64,000 nucleotides of DNA from Callorhinus ursinus (taxonomy: Eukaryota > Chordata > Mammalia > Carnivora > Otariidae): contig NW_020312867.1 of NCBI RefSeq assembly GCF_003265705.1, positions 6,053,730 to 6,117,729 of the forward strand, written 5' to 3'. Each line of letters begins with the position of its first letter. Position 1 is the stretch's first letter. The position numbers and the translations under genes are program-made. The notes under the pieces were generated by a model that searched no databases, had not been told where the DNA came from, and saw only the letters and a list, made by a program, of their open reading frames with translations. Shown in pieces: positions 43,629-57,500 of the stretch.

Positions 43629-46554
43629 TGGAGTCAAAACTGTTATTAAAACACAGAGAAACTGTACACTTTACAATTTCATTGTCAGAATTTTTTCAAA
43701 CTTTCACATACTAAGTGTATGCAGCTGATGCTAAGAAAGATTGTGTTTTTCTCTGAACCAAAGCTGTCCCTCTCCTAATGAAAACTGGCCCGAGGGGCAT
43801 CATTTGCCAGAACTAGGCACTCCTCCATTCTTTTCTACGATCAGCTTTTCACAGACCTAAGTAACTGCCTCTGGTCCAGAAGGGATCTTGGGGAAACCAT
43901 CCTTGGCCCACTCACTCCCCACTGAACCAATGAAAACCTGTGCTCTGGAAACCTGGGATGCAGGACTGGAGGAGGACCGTGGTCTCAACTGCTGGTCCCA
44001 CTGACTCCCTCATTCATTTTGGTAAAGGTCAGAGGACTCTAGCCACACACCCCCTTTATACATTCAGTCTACCCACTTGTATGCTTAACCCTGGACTTAA
44101 CTTTAAGTCTACACTGCAATTTTGTGAATCACACGTTAAGGCTGAATCTTAGAAACTCCTCTCTGCCACCACTGAAAACTAGGAAGAACCATAAAGCCAG
44201 GGCTAAATCACAGCCAACTTCCCAAATCTCATTCTACAACCAGAACTGAAAGTTAGGGTTAGGGTTAGTAAAAAGAATAAATTCCTCTTCCTCCTCTTGC
44301 TCATGCCTGCACCCAGCTTATCCCCACCAACAATGCCTGCAGACTGGGGAAAACACTTCAAATAAACCAGGAAAAGGGAGGAATTTTTTTTTAATTTTTA
44401 AGGTAAGATGTGACAGAACTGCAAACTGCTGACAGATCACTCTGCAATTCTAAATCTCTCTCTTGATACCATCTACAAAGTTCTAGGCTTTGGTGGCTAA
44501 CCTGCACTGTGTGAACTCAAAAGTAGGACATCATACTAAATTTTACCTCAACACTGACCACAGGCTCAGGTTCAGTGCGGTTCAAGCCATTACTTCTACT
44601 TCCATGCTCTCTGTTGACACCGGCCAGATTTGGGTCACCCGCACTAATCTCATTAGGTTCATCAGGCTTAAAGCCTAGGTTGTGTTTATGGACTATGGTG
44701 AACTGTGGTAAACATCACAAAAGGAGCTCCTCATACCAAACCTTGTAAAATACTCCTTAAAGAAAAACTTCTCTAGAGTCACTTTGGTTATAGCAAAACT
44801 GCTTCCTGTCCAACACCATATTACATCTACAGAGTACACCTTGAAGAAAATACAAGTTTTTAAATCAATGAATGTGAATTACTGAATCACTGAATCTTCA
44901 TTTCAAAGAAAATGGTGAAGTGTGTGTTTAGACTTCAATTTCCCTCAGGAAAAACGGGATGAAAATCATAGTCTGAAAACCTAAAGGAGCTGGACTCCTC
45001 AATACCACCACCAAACTGAAAAACAAACAGTAAAGGAACTTGTTACTTTATTTTACAAAGTACTGGAAGCCTATCTTAAGCAGTGCCCTCCTGAATTTTC
45101 AGGATACAAAAACCCTGTCCTAAACTTTTCAGATCTAGAAATTCTAGAGAATGTCAGCTGATCTGAAGAACCTATGCGGGGCTTTCTAACATTGTGGCTG
45201 CTTTTTCTAGCAGCTCATACTGATCCCAACAAGTACCCAGTGAACGAGGCACTTCAGCCAACATCATCATCCCCATTTTGCAGGTCAGAACAAGAGAGAA
45301 CAATTAGCTGAGAAGTCACAAAGTTAGGAGGGACCTGCAAGGACTCAAATCTGATGTTCCCCCATCAGAATCAGACTTGAACTTGTAGGCACGTATGTAA
45401 GGCCAAAGTACAAGTCTGAGGGCTACATCAAGCCCAGGTCGCCTGAGGTACACAGTAAAATGCAGATTTTCAATCTTCCGACTCAGAATTTGTGGAGATG
45501 GACTTCAGAAATATGTCAGTCAAGTTCCCCAGGTGATTCTGAATCCCATTAGTTAGAGGACCACCAGCCTGAGTGAATCATAAATCCCAATCCAGCCACA
45601 GGACCCATGTCCTGTGGGTCATGGTTTACCATGTGGGAAAGGTTTACCTTTCCTCAAGCAACAGAGAACTCGCCAAGCAAACCAAACAGCTTACTCAAGT
45701 TAACTGCACCAAGTGACCGAACCTGAACTAGTCCTGTCAAGACGTTATAGGCCTCAGCCTAAAGAACAAGGTCAATAGACTTAGGCCAGAGGTACAGAGA
45801 GGATCAGCTTCACTCCTTCCAAGGTAATTTCTTAGCTGACATTACCCTATAGTATCTTCACCAACTCCAAGCATGCCTGGAGGCATCTTCTTGCAGACTG
45901 CCAACACATGGGGTGTCAAATCCCTTCTGAAGGTGCACAACATTTCAAGGAAGGTATCATACCACTAATTTCTAGGGGAAGTAATGTGGATTTAACCCTA
46001 GGCAAAATCATCAAGTTGGGTTTACAGAGCATCCATAATTATGGCAAGAACCCTAAAGATCATACAGAAACTACCTCCTACCCATTTATTTCATACTGAA
46101 AATGGCAGCAAGTCTCCTTTTGAGCTTTCTTATAACATAGAATTTTAAAAGGGAGGTGAAAATGATGACAATTTCAGGTTATTTCACAGATTCAGACTGT
46201 GTTTCACTGCCTTTGAAACATACTTTCGGGGGAGAAAAAAAAGTATCTCCGCATAGTACCCAGCAAGCACTGTCCTGCTGCAGTTCTCAGGAGGAATCCG
46301 CCTGAAAAGGCTTCAAGGCTGCGGGGCCAAGCCTTGGACTTCTCAAAGACCTCTCACAGTAACATGAGAATGTCTAACAGCAGGAGGCTGAGAAATGTGC
46401 AGAACGGAGAAAAAAGGAACAGGCTTAGAAATAAGTACATTTGAAAAAACAGTCAAAGACTGAAAAGATCACTCTGAATTTAAGAAAGAATCGGTACCTT
46501 ACCATTTGAACCTAAAAGAATATACCCAACAAGACAAATTTCAGAAGACATGAC
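43629..46554. other. MAPRE1-EFCAB8 spacer, unique AT-rich part
   Basis: Almost 3 kb without a recognised SINE. No coding exon or RNA gene was recognised. The stretches 40800-41878 and 42056-43285 are likewise unique, apart from poly(A) runs near 42096 and 42468. Confidence 0.45.
44253..44268 (+). repeat. Short interstitial TTAGGG run
   Basis: Just over 2.5 units of the vertebrate telomere repeat (ttagggttagggttag). Confidence 0.7.
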
Positions 46555-48249
46555 ACTCTTGAAATACAGAATTTTATTTAGAAACTGTTTAAAGTAGAAA
46601 AAAACCCTGTCAAGAAAGACCAGGTGGAAAATGGGTTCCCAATAAAATGGAATTTTAGGGCAACAAAAGTCTAAAAGGCCACAAAAGAGAAATAGCACCA
46701 CTGTTATTTGAACAATGGCTAGTTACTTGCATTTTTTGGCATTGTTAATTACTGAATCTGGGTTTTCCTCTGAATTCCACACAGAGCATGCACTACACAA
46801 CAATTTTATCATAAAATATCTGCTTTCTACACACATTTTAGGACAAGCTACCACCAGGAACAAATCAATACAAATACATCAGGGGCTGAACAATCTCAGT
46901 AGTGGGTGACACACATTTTGCAGAATTCTGCCAAACAAAGGAACTGAATAGGCTAGGGGCAAAGCAAATGAGGAAGAGTTAAGGAATGAAATATTTTAAA
47001 TATTAATAATTAATTCAGACACGGTACTGTATCTTCTGCAAAAGAAAATTAACATTTAGTAACACGCTAACGCATTTTATCTCCAAAGAGATTAGTGCAC
47101 TGGCAAAGTATTCCGATAACAGTGGAGGGCGGTGGACAGCAGGTACCGAGAACACCCAGCCTTGCAGATCCCAAGATAGCGATGGCCTTCACTGGTCACT
47201 CCCTCTGCCAGAAGTCCAGAAAGAACTTGCAGCGTGACCATCGGCCTGCTGAACTTACACTCTAAGCAGCAAACTTTAAGGAGCCAAAGAGGAGTCCCCA
47301 GTGGGCGAGGGGAGCAGAGAAGAGAAACATGTTCAATGTAAACGTAAAAGACAGTAAAATGGGACACGACCCCCATTCAAATCCCAGAGATGTGGGCAAG
47401 TCCCCCAAAGTAGTTGTTAGATTTAAAAACTGGACATACCTCATTTCCCAAGAAACACAATACATAGAAATTTCAGGGATAACTGGAAAAATCATCAGAG
47501 AAATGTTCAATGAAATTCAAGCTCTTCAACTCAAACATCCCAGGGCTGAAACACACCCTCTATTCATCCAGGCAACAAGGCCTCTTACTTCTTAGAGCAG
47601 GGATACTATTGGTCAAGGACACCAAATGGCTTTACAGAGCAACTTTTTAAACTTTCCTTTTGGGCCAAGGTCTAGGTCTTTGAGGATTCAAGCAGCCCTG
47701 CAAGGCCTGTGAACAGCAGATTCCAAAGGTCCAGAGGTCTGGCCCTTCTTCCTTCCCAGATACAATGTCAAACATGTAAAATCTCCTGTCATGTTACCTT
47801 TTATATTTTGAAATATGGAAGCATATTTTAAATACTCTTAAGGCATTTATTTATTAAAACGTTCTCTGCCAAGATTTCACATTAGCTTAAAATTCAAATC
47901 AGTCTTTACATTTCTCTACTGAGGTTTCCACCTCAGTGTATCACATAGTAACACCTTCTCCAGCACTCAGTGTTACCAGCGTCCACACGGTGAGCCCCAT
48001 GGTCAGCCTCTTTGTTCCCTAGGTGACCCAACTAGATGTTAATACTGCTCTGCTACAGGGTAAAAGCTCCTAACTCAAACTCATTGGAAAAGGGGTGAAA
48101 CTTCTGCAAAGTGCACTTTAAGAAGAGGTACTGTTTTGCTCATGAAAAGAAACCAGTGAGTCCTCTAAGAATAATAAAAGGGGGTATTTTACAGTTAAGC
48201 ACATGATTTGGAGTGAAGAATTCGGATGTTGCTCTGCCGGTCCAGGCCG
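46555..48249 (-). other. MAPRE1: MAPRE1 3' UTR
   Basis: About 1.7 kb of AT-rich, SINE-free sequence between the stop codon and the AATAAA at 46578-46573. Both the length and the repeat-free character fit the expected EB1 3' UTR. The exact cleavage point is estimated. Confidence 0.7.
46573..46578 (-). terminator. Likely MAPRE1 poly(A) signal
   Basis: A canonical AATAAA hexamer on the minus strand about 1.67 kb after the stop codon, in an A/T-rich setting. Cleavage would be expected about 15-25 nt downstream, near 46555. Confidence 0.6.
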
Positions 48250-48306
48250 TTAATACTCTTCTTGTTCCTCTTGTGGGCCCCCTTCATCAGGTATCACAAA
48301 GCCTTC
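48250..48306 (-). CDS. MAPRE1: MAPRE1 terminal coding exon
   Basis: The acceptor is CTGTTTTAG. It encodes the last 18 residues, [18 protein letters not shown], followed by TAA at 48252-48250. The terminal EEY resembles the end of alpha-tubulin and is the CAP-Gly binding signal. Confidence 0.97.
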   Translation of the reverse strand, partial: EGFVIPDEGGPQEEQEEY

Positions 48307-51300
48307 CTAAAACAGGAAAACGAGAGGGGAAAGCTATTACTCAGCACCAAATGAAGGATCAGTTTCTACTGTGGGGCCACTTTCCTCATATTTACAGCCT
48401 CTCAAAGTCAAGGGCTCTTCCTGTCTCTACCACACACTTGACGTTTAATAGCACAAGGCCACGTGACCACCACTTTATCAGATAGTGGAACATCTCACAA
48501 AAGGCAAAAACTAAGCATAAATTTATCCTCAAAAGTTGATTTCTTAAATATGTCTTGATTATGGTGACGATTTCACACATCATCAAGTTGTACTTAAATG
48601 GGTACAGTTCACTACATCAATTCTACCTCAATAAGGTTGTTAAAAAAAAAAAAAAGAAAATATACTCTCAAAAATCCCTGAAGTCATCATGAAAGTTCAG
48701 TACCATGCCATCTCCTCTCAATAAACTGTCTATACAGCCAGCTTTTCTTTATGCCTTCCTCTGATCACACTTAAGGACCATGCATGCCATTGTGGGTGTT
48801 GTGGGGTTACCTAAAATACAATACCCACGGTAGCCACCAAGACTGATCCAATATTAGTGGCATGGGAATACAGCCGATTCGCAGCTCCCACCTCACGCTC
48901 ACTCTAGGGCATTCTGGCATCTAGTAATGGCTACCCACCATAAAAATCAGACTTTCCCTTCGACCACCATCTTATTTTTTTTCAACTATCTCTATAGCTG
49001 AATTTACTTAAGACAGGACTACACTAAAATAATACTCAGACTAGACCAAGGATCCCTGTATCTTTACCATCTTTGTTTTCATCGAAGCTGGCAAAGAGCA
49101 AGCCCAGAATAAGGGTTTATTGAACAAAGTATCATCTTTTCAATCATCCGTCTTCATCCCCCGAAATTCACTTGGTATATTTAGAGAACAGCGTTAAAGA
49201 CAATATTAGCATTTCCTTATATTTGTATACTGCTATACATACTATAAAACACTTAAGATGTAACACTGTAGCTTGATCCTACAGACCTTACTAGGTGTGC
49301 AGATTTATAAATAAGCAAAGCCATTAAACAATGGACATAGCAAGATACCAAATCCTAAATATAAGGAAAATCAGTCTCTTCTGATCAGCTAGCATGTCAT
49401 GATTAATATCAGCAGATTTAGCTGTGTAATGGATCCCGGGGAACTTGACCATAAAGTACTGTGAGGAAATGGGAACCAGGCACACTCCTGGGGAGGAGGA
49501 ACAAAGATAAAACCTGACAGCTACAGGCAGGGGACATCAAAAAGGGGCCGGGAACCTGGTTCCCAGGTCATGCCTGGGGTCCTGATAAAATGGAGCTGAG
49601 AGGTCCAAGTTGCAGGGGATAGAGTAGAGATGGTGGGGTTAAGAGCATTTTGTGGCACTCATCACCTATCAGTGGACATAAACCACAGAAGCAGGGCAAG
49701 CCAGCCACCTCCTTGTCCTATTCCTGCCTCAAAGGCTCACAGACCTCAAAGCAGAGGCTGAGGCTGAGGCTGAGCAGAGGTGACCTCTGGATGACTTTGA
49801 GAGGGCAAAGTGAAAGTCTTTTGATGAATGCTATCCTGGAACAGACAAGCACCAGCACTGAGTTTGCTAAAACCAACCAGATAAAATGTCTCAGATGGCA
49901 AAATGGCAAGAAAATATCCTCATGTCCACACGTACATCTGTAGCATACAGAATGTCCACGATCCTCTGCAATACTGGATTGTTTTCCCCCTCATTCTCCT
50001 GGCAAATCAATTCAATGTTCCTTAGCTTTCCAAAGTAGAAATCTCTCTCTTTCTCCAAGTCTTCAACGGTAAGTTTCAATACGTTGACCTGCATAAGACA
50101 TTGAAAAGGGTGAGATACTCAGCGTTTATGTACAAATACCGTATCAGACAAACTGTTAAGCCAAACGGAGACATGGTCTTCCATCACACTCTCTAACATG
50201 GACCAAAACCCACTTTTGTTTAATATCAGTTTTCTTCAGCTCCAGATAAATAATGTAGGCTTGTTCGTGGCCACCTTGACTATAATGCCTCCCAGGAAGA
50301 GGCAGGCTACACCAGGAATCATGAGGAACTTCTCAGGGATTGAGAAAAGACCAAGGAGAAAAAACTCTGGGATCCTGAGACAAATACAGAAGCAGAACCC
50401 ACAACCCAGCCCAGCAAAGTGGCTGACAAGCATAAACTGAGTCCTTACCAGGGCACTGGTCAGTGAAATCCAGGTCTTTCTGCCCGTGGAGGTCAATGGA
50501 AAGAGAGGGTCTGGGTCTGGAGAAGCAGGATAGAAATCCCAAGGCGAGAGAGGAAGATTGACTAAAGATGACTACTGTTAGCCAAAGACAGCTAGAAGTG
50601 AGAGCGGCCTGGGCATGGAGAACTCAATGGTTCTCACGGGGCCACCTTATGTTGGGGATGGGGGGAGCAATCCATGACTCAAAAGAAGAGGAGAAGGTCC
50701 TGGCCTGGTCTCTCTCCCAAGAGAGTTTCAAAAGGGAGAGAAGACACAGAGGCAGGGAGCAGACCCAGCACGTTCCACCAAGCATCTCGTCAGCTCACCA
50801 CTCATGCTAAAGGAGGCATCCTGCTGAGGGGCTCTAATTCCCATAACAGGCCAGTGAAGAAATAAATCTCAGTGCTTAGGCCAGGACTCTTATCTAGCCA
50901 AGAGTAATAAATGTCATAAAAACTGTCATGGCCCTTTGTGTATTTTAAGCACAGAGCACATCTTCATTCCAGTATATTCAACTCTATGACATGTGAATTT
51001 GATTTAACTCTCACTGAAATACAAATTACATGGCATACCATGCAGCATAAAATCCTCATGGGACACAGAGTCTGGGGCCACAGGGAAGGTCAAGCCAGGA
51101 AATCAAAGGTGCAGCTACTGAGAACAATTTGGGAAGCAGGGAATTCTGAGAGCCAAAAAGGCACCACAGACTAGTCCAACCTTCTGAACTAATGGCAAAA
51201 ACTGAAGCAAACAGCTTCTTTAGCTCCCCCACGGCCTCACAAAGAAGCGAGATATAGCCAAAGGGATCAAGTCCTGTGCCAGGGCGGAAGAACACCCCCC

Positions 51301-51525
51301 TTCATAAGCTGCAGTCAAGAAGCATCCAGAGATGAGAACAGGTGTCCAGAACCACCAGGACCATTGTGTCAATTAGTTAATTTCAATGTTCATCATCAAA
51401 GGCCTGAACTGACCAAACCAGAATCAAGGTTCTAAAAAGACTTTCAACCCTTCCTTTTATCAACCACAGAAATCATCTTTTACAAATAACTCAGAATTTC
51501 AATAAAATATACTATAAATAAATAA

Positions 51526-51560
<35 letters not shown>

Positions 51561-54500
51561 TAAACTATCAGCCCCAAAATGGAGTATGAGAGAGAACAGA
51601 AGGGCAAGAGCTGGGGTACCTGGGTGGCTCAGTAAGTTAAGTGTCTGACTCTTGATTTCAGCTCAGGTCATGGTCTCAGGGTAGTGAGATCAAGCCCCGC
51701 ACTGGGCTCTGCGTGGAGTCCCCTTCAGATCCTCTCTCTCCCTCTGCCCCTCCCCCAGCTCACACTCAGTCTCTCATTAAAATAAATAAATCTTTTGGGG
51801 GGGCGGGGGAGCTGCCTTAAATCTTGAGTTCTAAGATCCAAGAGTCAGGGAAGAGGCCTTCTAATCCCATTAGTGACTTAGGAGTAAAGGGAAGTCAAAA
51901 TAGCTTCAAAAGTTATGCTACACCTTGGAGTCCATCACTCACGGTTCACAAACCCACTCCAACTTCCTTGTCCTACACATCATCAAGGACACCAGAACTC
52001 AGCCTTCTGGGCCCTACCTGAGGGGCCAAAGCAGCCTTCCTCCGTGATATCATTCAATAAGTATGCATCTACAAGAAACAATTAGTATACACTAGTTAAG
52101 TCATCAGCTTTCACTCCCCACTCCTCTAAATGCTTACCTATGAGGTTATTAAAACTCTGTGGCTAGTAATCAATGCCACTCTTAAAACCTTCTCTTGTAG
52201 TAAAGTAATAGCTATAACCTAGGAAACCCAAGGAGAATGCTCTGGACCTGCACTGGCCAGCAGAGTAGCTAGGAGCCACAAACGGCTATGTGGGTACTTG
52301 AAATGTGGCCAACGCAATTGAGACAGGCAGTAAATATTAAACACACACTGGATTTCAAAAACCTAGTACAGTCTTCAAGCATAAAGTATCTCATTGATGA
52401 TTATTTGTATTGATAACACTTTGGATGCACTGGGTAACGGATTATTAGAAGAAATTTCATGTGTTTCTTTTCACTTTTTTTTTAACGTGGCTACTAGAAA
52501 ATTTTAAATTACGTATGTGCCTCACATTTCTGGTTTGCATTCTATTTCTTTTGAACAGTACTGCTCTGGACTCAAATCAACTCAAAGTAAACTTCTCCAG
52601 GATGCCTTAAGACTGCAGAATCGCTGCAGATCTCTGAAAGAAACGGACACCACAAGGTAACCCGTGTAGAATACACTGCTGCCCTCTTGCCCTAAGAAGC
52701 CTGCCTGGCTCTATTCCCCACATCAGTCATTTCTCTCAGACCTCCACATCTTTGTCAAGGGCTACAAATTCAAATACTTCCAAGGGGCCAGAGAGATCAG
52801 GTATATGAGCCAAGGGGAGTCAGTACCAGAGTGTTACAGGTAAGGACTCTGGCAACCTGGAGAGAACCTTAAAAAAGCCTTCATATTAAAAAAAAAAAAA
52901 AAAAGGAAACCCTGCACAAGCCCAAGTACTCCAGACGCAGGGCTGGGGCCGCTGGCTCAACCCTCCAGGCAGGTCACTGAACCTCCCCCAGACACACTGT
53001 CCCTATCTGTGAGACCTCACAGGGCTAACGCAAAAGTGAAGTACTCACTAGAACAATGGCAAACCACTCTAAAAACGTCCGTTATTTTTATTTTTATTAT
53101 TAACATCTGTGAAGACAAATGGACTCCCGTGAACTTTTAAAAAGATACTTCAGAATCTATTTTGCTCTATCAAGACCATGGACAAGACCTATAATAATCA
53201 CAACTGTCTTTTATCCACTGCCATTTTCCCCTTTTATTCCAGATACCACTGTCCAGGGACCTGACATGACATCAGCTCATGTAATCCGCTCAACTACCAC
53301 GAGCAAAGTATTAGCCCCACTTCACTCAACACAGTGAGTTCAGAGAGGTTAACTGACTTGCCCCATGTCAGAAGCGGCAGAGCCAGGAAAATCCCCAAAT
53401 CCACACAACCCAAAGCCTGTGCCCCATCACGCAGGACACTACTGTCCAAAGCAGGAGCCCCACAGAGCCTGCTGCATCTTCTCCTACAGAGTACAAGATG
53501 AAATCTGGGATGGCCACCCACCCCTGGCATTGGCTTTCAGGAAAGTGAAAAGATTCAATCCCAAAAACACAGGAATCATAGAGCATCCTTTAAAACTGGG
53601 GTTAATCAAGAGAATCAGCGAAAAGCAAACAAACAAAACTATAAAGTTGGTGAAAAAATGTCTAAGTCTAAATGCTGTTCAGATCCACAGAGACCTCTGC
53701 TAAGTACCTTCAGGATATTTAATCCTGAAGCATACATTTCAAATCACAGAACTAGTAAGAACAGAAGAGCAATAACATGTTTTCCATACCAGTTCCACTC
53801 TAATTTGGATCTCTAGTGACCCAGGATTTCAGCACAGACACCGTGGAATCTTCTTATTTACTATTTAGAAAGGAACTCTCCTTGGGCACCTGGGTGGCTC
53901 AGTTGGTTGAGCGACTGCCTTCGGCTCAGGTTGTGATCCTGGAGTCCCGGGATCGAGTCCCGCGTCGGGCTCCCCCGCGTCGGGCTCCCTGCTCGGTGGG
54001 GAGTCTGCTTCTCCCTCTGACCCTCCCCCCCCATCATGTGCATGCACGCTCTCTCTCAAATAAATAAAATCTTTAAAAAAAAAGAAAGAAAAGAAAGGAA
54101 CTCTCTTTTATCTTTTGTCAGAGCCAAAATTCAAGAGACACTCTCTGAATCCCACAGAACCCTGAGAGGTGTTCCCGAGGTCTTTGACAGGGTTCTACTG
54201 TACGGGCGGGTCTCCCAGGACATCGGTTTCTGTCACACTAACACATTTTAGAAACGCCCAATCCCACTCTTCCACCTGCACCTCCACACCCCCACTCCCC
54301 ACACAGCACCCGAAGTGCTCACAAATCACGAGGACTGCTTCAGCAGGCGAACAAGGCAGGCCTTCCTCCAAGAACACAGACAGGCCTCCCCTGGTCAGTG
54401 TTGCCAAGCATCCTTTCTCCTGAAGTGACTCCTGTCTCGGACAGAGGAGGTGCCTACCTGCTGCATCAATTCAGCTGCTTCATCATCCCCGTTGCCCACA

Positions 54501-57500
54501 CCAGGATTCTTTCGCACCACACCCGGGCCAGCCTTAGGGGTTGCAGTAGTTCTGTGTGTTGCAATGGGCCTCTGTGGAGCTGAGAGAGGAGCAGAGCTTT
54601 TTTTAAGAGGAGAAACTTCAAGACAAAAAAACCTACCAGACAAGAGGAGGCTGTGACCAACTGCCCTCCACAGCAATGCAGTGAAGGGACCCAACGTAGA
54701 GAGCCCAGCATGCAAGACAGCACTCCCATGTTTGCCCAAAGTGGTTTTTATGGCAGGGGAGTTAAGTACCAATTTTAGCCACCATCTTTTGTGTTGGGAA
54801 GGAGTCCCTCTGTGAGGTTTTTTTTCCGCTGGGGTAGAGAGGACTACCATCTGAAAGAGACACAGTCATTCTGGCACAATCTACCTTAACCTAACTCCAG
54901 CCAAATCTGCAAAGAGGGCAACTTCATGAAGCAAAGGCAAACTTCATGCCAGGAGTGGGCTCACAGTCCCAGCTGCTGCCGGGTGCCCAACATTTCCCAT
55001 CTGGAAGGTAAGATGCCCCCCATCTTAGAACCTCAAACTCCTTGGCTTAGGAAGAGGAAGATGGTAGAGACTGCTCATATCACTCATTACCTCAAAACCC
55101 ACATCTTGCTCACCTTTTAGAAAGTGGTTAGGAGGATTAGGAGAGGAAAGCAGTGCCCTGACTAGGACTTACAAACTTCTCTATGAGTAGAGCCAAAAGC
55201 TGACAAAGTTAAGGAAAGAGTAGTAAAGTTAAAACAATCAAGAATAATCAAGAATGGGCTACCTTGAGATAAATTTATCATTCATGATGTTGATCATTTA
55301 TTTAGCAATTATTTTGTAAAGCTGTACATGATGCCAGGCTTAGAAATATCTGATCTTCCTGACACCCCAAAATGTTCAATAATCATAAGGCCTTTCACCC
55401 GCAGGTACAGGCACTTCCTCTGGACGATCTCTAGTATATGTTTATCCCCAAGATCAAATGCTTACTACAAGTCTCCACTTGCCTGTTACCAGCATCTACA
55501 CAGATGCCCATTCTAGGAAGCTAAGCATTCAGTATTTGGAGAAATCAGAACCCTCATACACTCTGCTAATAAGAATATTAAAACGGTGCAGCCACTTCGG
55601 AGAAGAGTCAGGTGGTTCTGTAAAAGGTTCAACAGAGGAACCATACGACCCAAGAATTGTGCACCACAAATATATACCTTTGGATTTATACCCAAGAGAA
55701 ATGAAAACATAGGCCCACACAGAAAGTTGTATAGGAATATTCAAAGCAGCATTATTCCTAACAGCTCAAGAGGGGAAACAACCCAAATGATCATCAACTG
55801 ATGAATAAATAAAATGTGGGGGCACCTGGGTGGCTCAGCCAGTTAAGCGTCCACATCTTGATTTCAGCTCAGGTCAGATCTCAGGGTTGAGAGAGCGAGC
55901 CCTCCATCAGGCTCCACAATGGGCATGGAGTCTGCTGAAGATTCTTTCTCTCCCTCTCCCTCTGCCCCCCCCATAAAAAATTAAAATAAAATGTGGTATA
56001 GCCATAGAATGGAGTATCACTCAGCCATTAAAAAAAATGAACTGACAGGTGCTCCAACCTGGATGAACCTTGAAAACATTACACTAAATGAATGAAAGCC
56101 AGACACAAAGACCACATATTCTATGACCCCATTTGTGTGAAACATTCAGAATAGGTAAATCCACAGAAAAAGTGGATTAGTGGTTGCCTGGGATTGAGGG
56201 GAAGAGGAAGGGCTGGGGATAAATGGGAAGTGACCGCTATGGGACACATACGAGGTTTCTTTTAGGGAGTAATAAAAACATTCTAAAATTGGTTGTGGTG
56301 ATAGTTGAACATATCTGTGAGTACACTAAAAAGAATTCAACTGTACATTCTAAATGAGTGAACTGTACGGCAAGTGAATCCTATCACATACACAGTATCT
56401 CAATAAAGCTATTAAAATTAAAAAGTACACAATGTCCCTCTCTACTTAGCAGATGGATCAGCCTCTCTCTAAAGGTACTATGGGGCCTTGGGGCGCCTGG
56501 GTGGCTCACTCATTAAGCGTCTGCTTTCGGCTCTGGTCATGATCCCAGCGTCCTGGGATAGAGCCCCGCATCAGGCTCCCTGCTCCACAGGAAACCTGCT
56601 TCTCCCTCTCCCCTCTCCCTGCTTGTGTTCCCTCTCTCACTGTCTCTGTGAAATAAATAAATAAAATCTTAAAATAAAAAAAGGTACTATGGGACCTTAA
56701 CTAATACTCTTTCCACCTTCTGGAAAAGGAGGCATTAGCATCTGCAGAACATCTGCCCTGCCCTGAAGTATACACATGTTCTACGAATACATGACTGCAA
56801 ACAGGTTTTGGGAAACCTACCAGGCCAAAACCTTTTAGAGGAGGTCTCTAAAAACTGCCTCCCAGATTCTGCTGGCATCATAGCAAGCCAAAGCCACTTA
56901 GGAGCTCAAATTTTAGGGAGGGCAGGGAAGCCACAGTAAGCACAGGAAGCTTGTCGGCAGACAGAACGATGATGCAGAGAGCCAAGCACAGTCCCTAAAA
57001 GACCTAGAAATCTCCTTCAGTTCCTGGGTGTTGAGGTCTGGTTATAACTTCCCATCCCAGGACCCCGTGAAAAAAGTCCTTGTGTTCAAACTAAAGCTCC
57101 CTTTTGTGAGCTAACCTGAGGAATTTCTATCCCAAACAACTAAAGAGTACTGGCAAAATTACATAGAGTAACTCATTCAGGCCTCAAGAACAACCCTCTG
57201 GGGCAAGTACTGAAATTCCGATTTTACAGAGGAAGAAACTGGGGGGGAGGGGGAGATAAAGTGGCTTAAACAGGGCTAAAGAGACCTAAGAACAAACACA
57301 GGTCTGCCTGATGCCACAATCCATGATCCTGCCACATGGCTGGGATTGTGCTCCTTATTCTCCCGAAGCCTATGGCTGCTCAAAACCCTCTGGTTAAAGG
57401 TTGAATGAATGAATGACTGAATGAATACCTGGAATACTATTATTTGGAAATGGCATTTTTGTTTTGTAGTTTTACCTGCACTGCTAGAGCTGAGAGGTTT

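Larger units (their letters stand above)
50089..54457. other. MAPRE1 intron between residue-199 and residue-200 exons
   Basis: 4.4 kb with a (CA)n run and two SINEs, listed separately. A MIR-like stretch is at about 53270-53370 and a poly(A) run at about 52888-52904. The rest is unique. Confidence 0.5.
54580..57475. other. MAPRE1 intron between residue-158 and residue-159 exons
   Basis: Holds the split L1 and two SINEs, listed separately. 54580-55540 is unique, and 56700-57475 is unique apart from a MIR-like piece at 57150-57260. Confidence 0.5.

Noticed and set aside
55458..55801. Plus-strand ORFs near 55.5-55.8 kb
   Set aside because: They are remnants of the L1 ORF2 end and 3' UTR, with stops; not a host gene.
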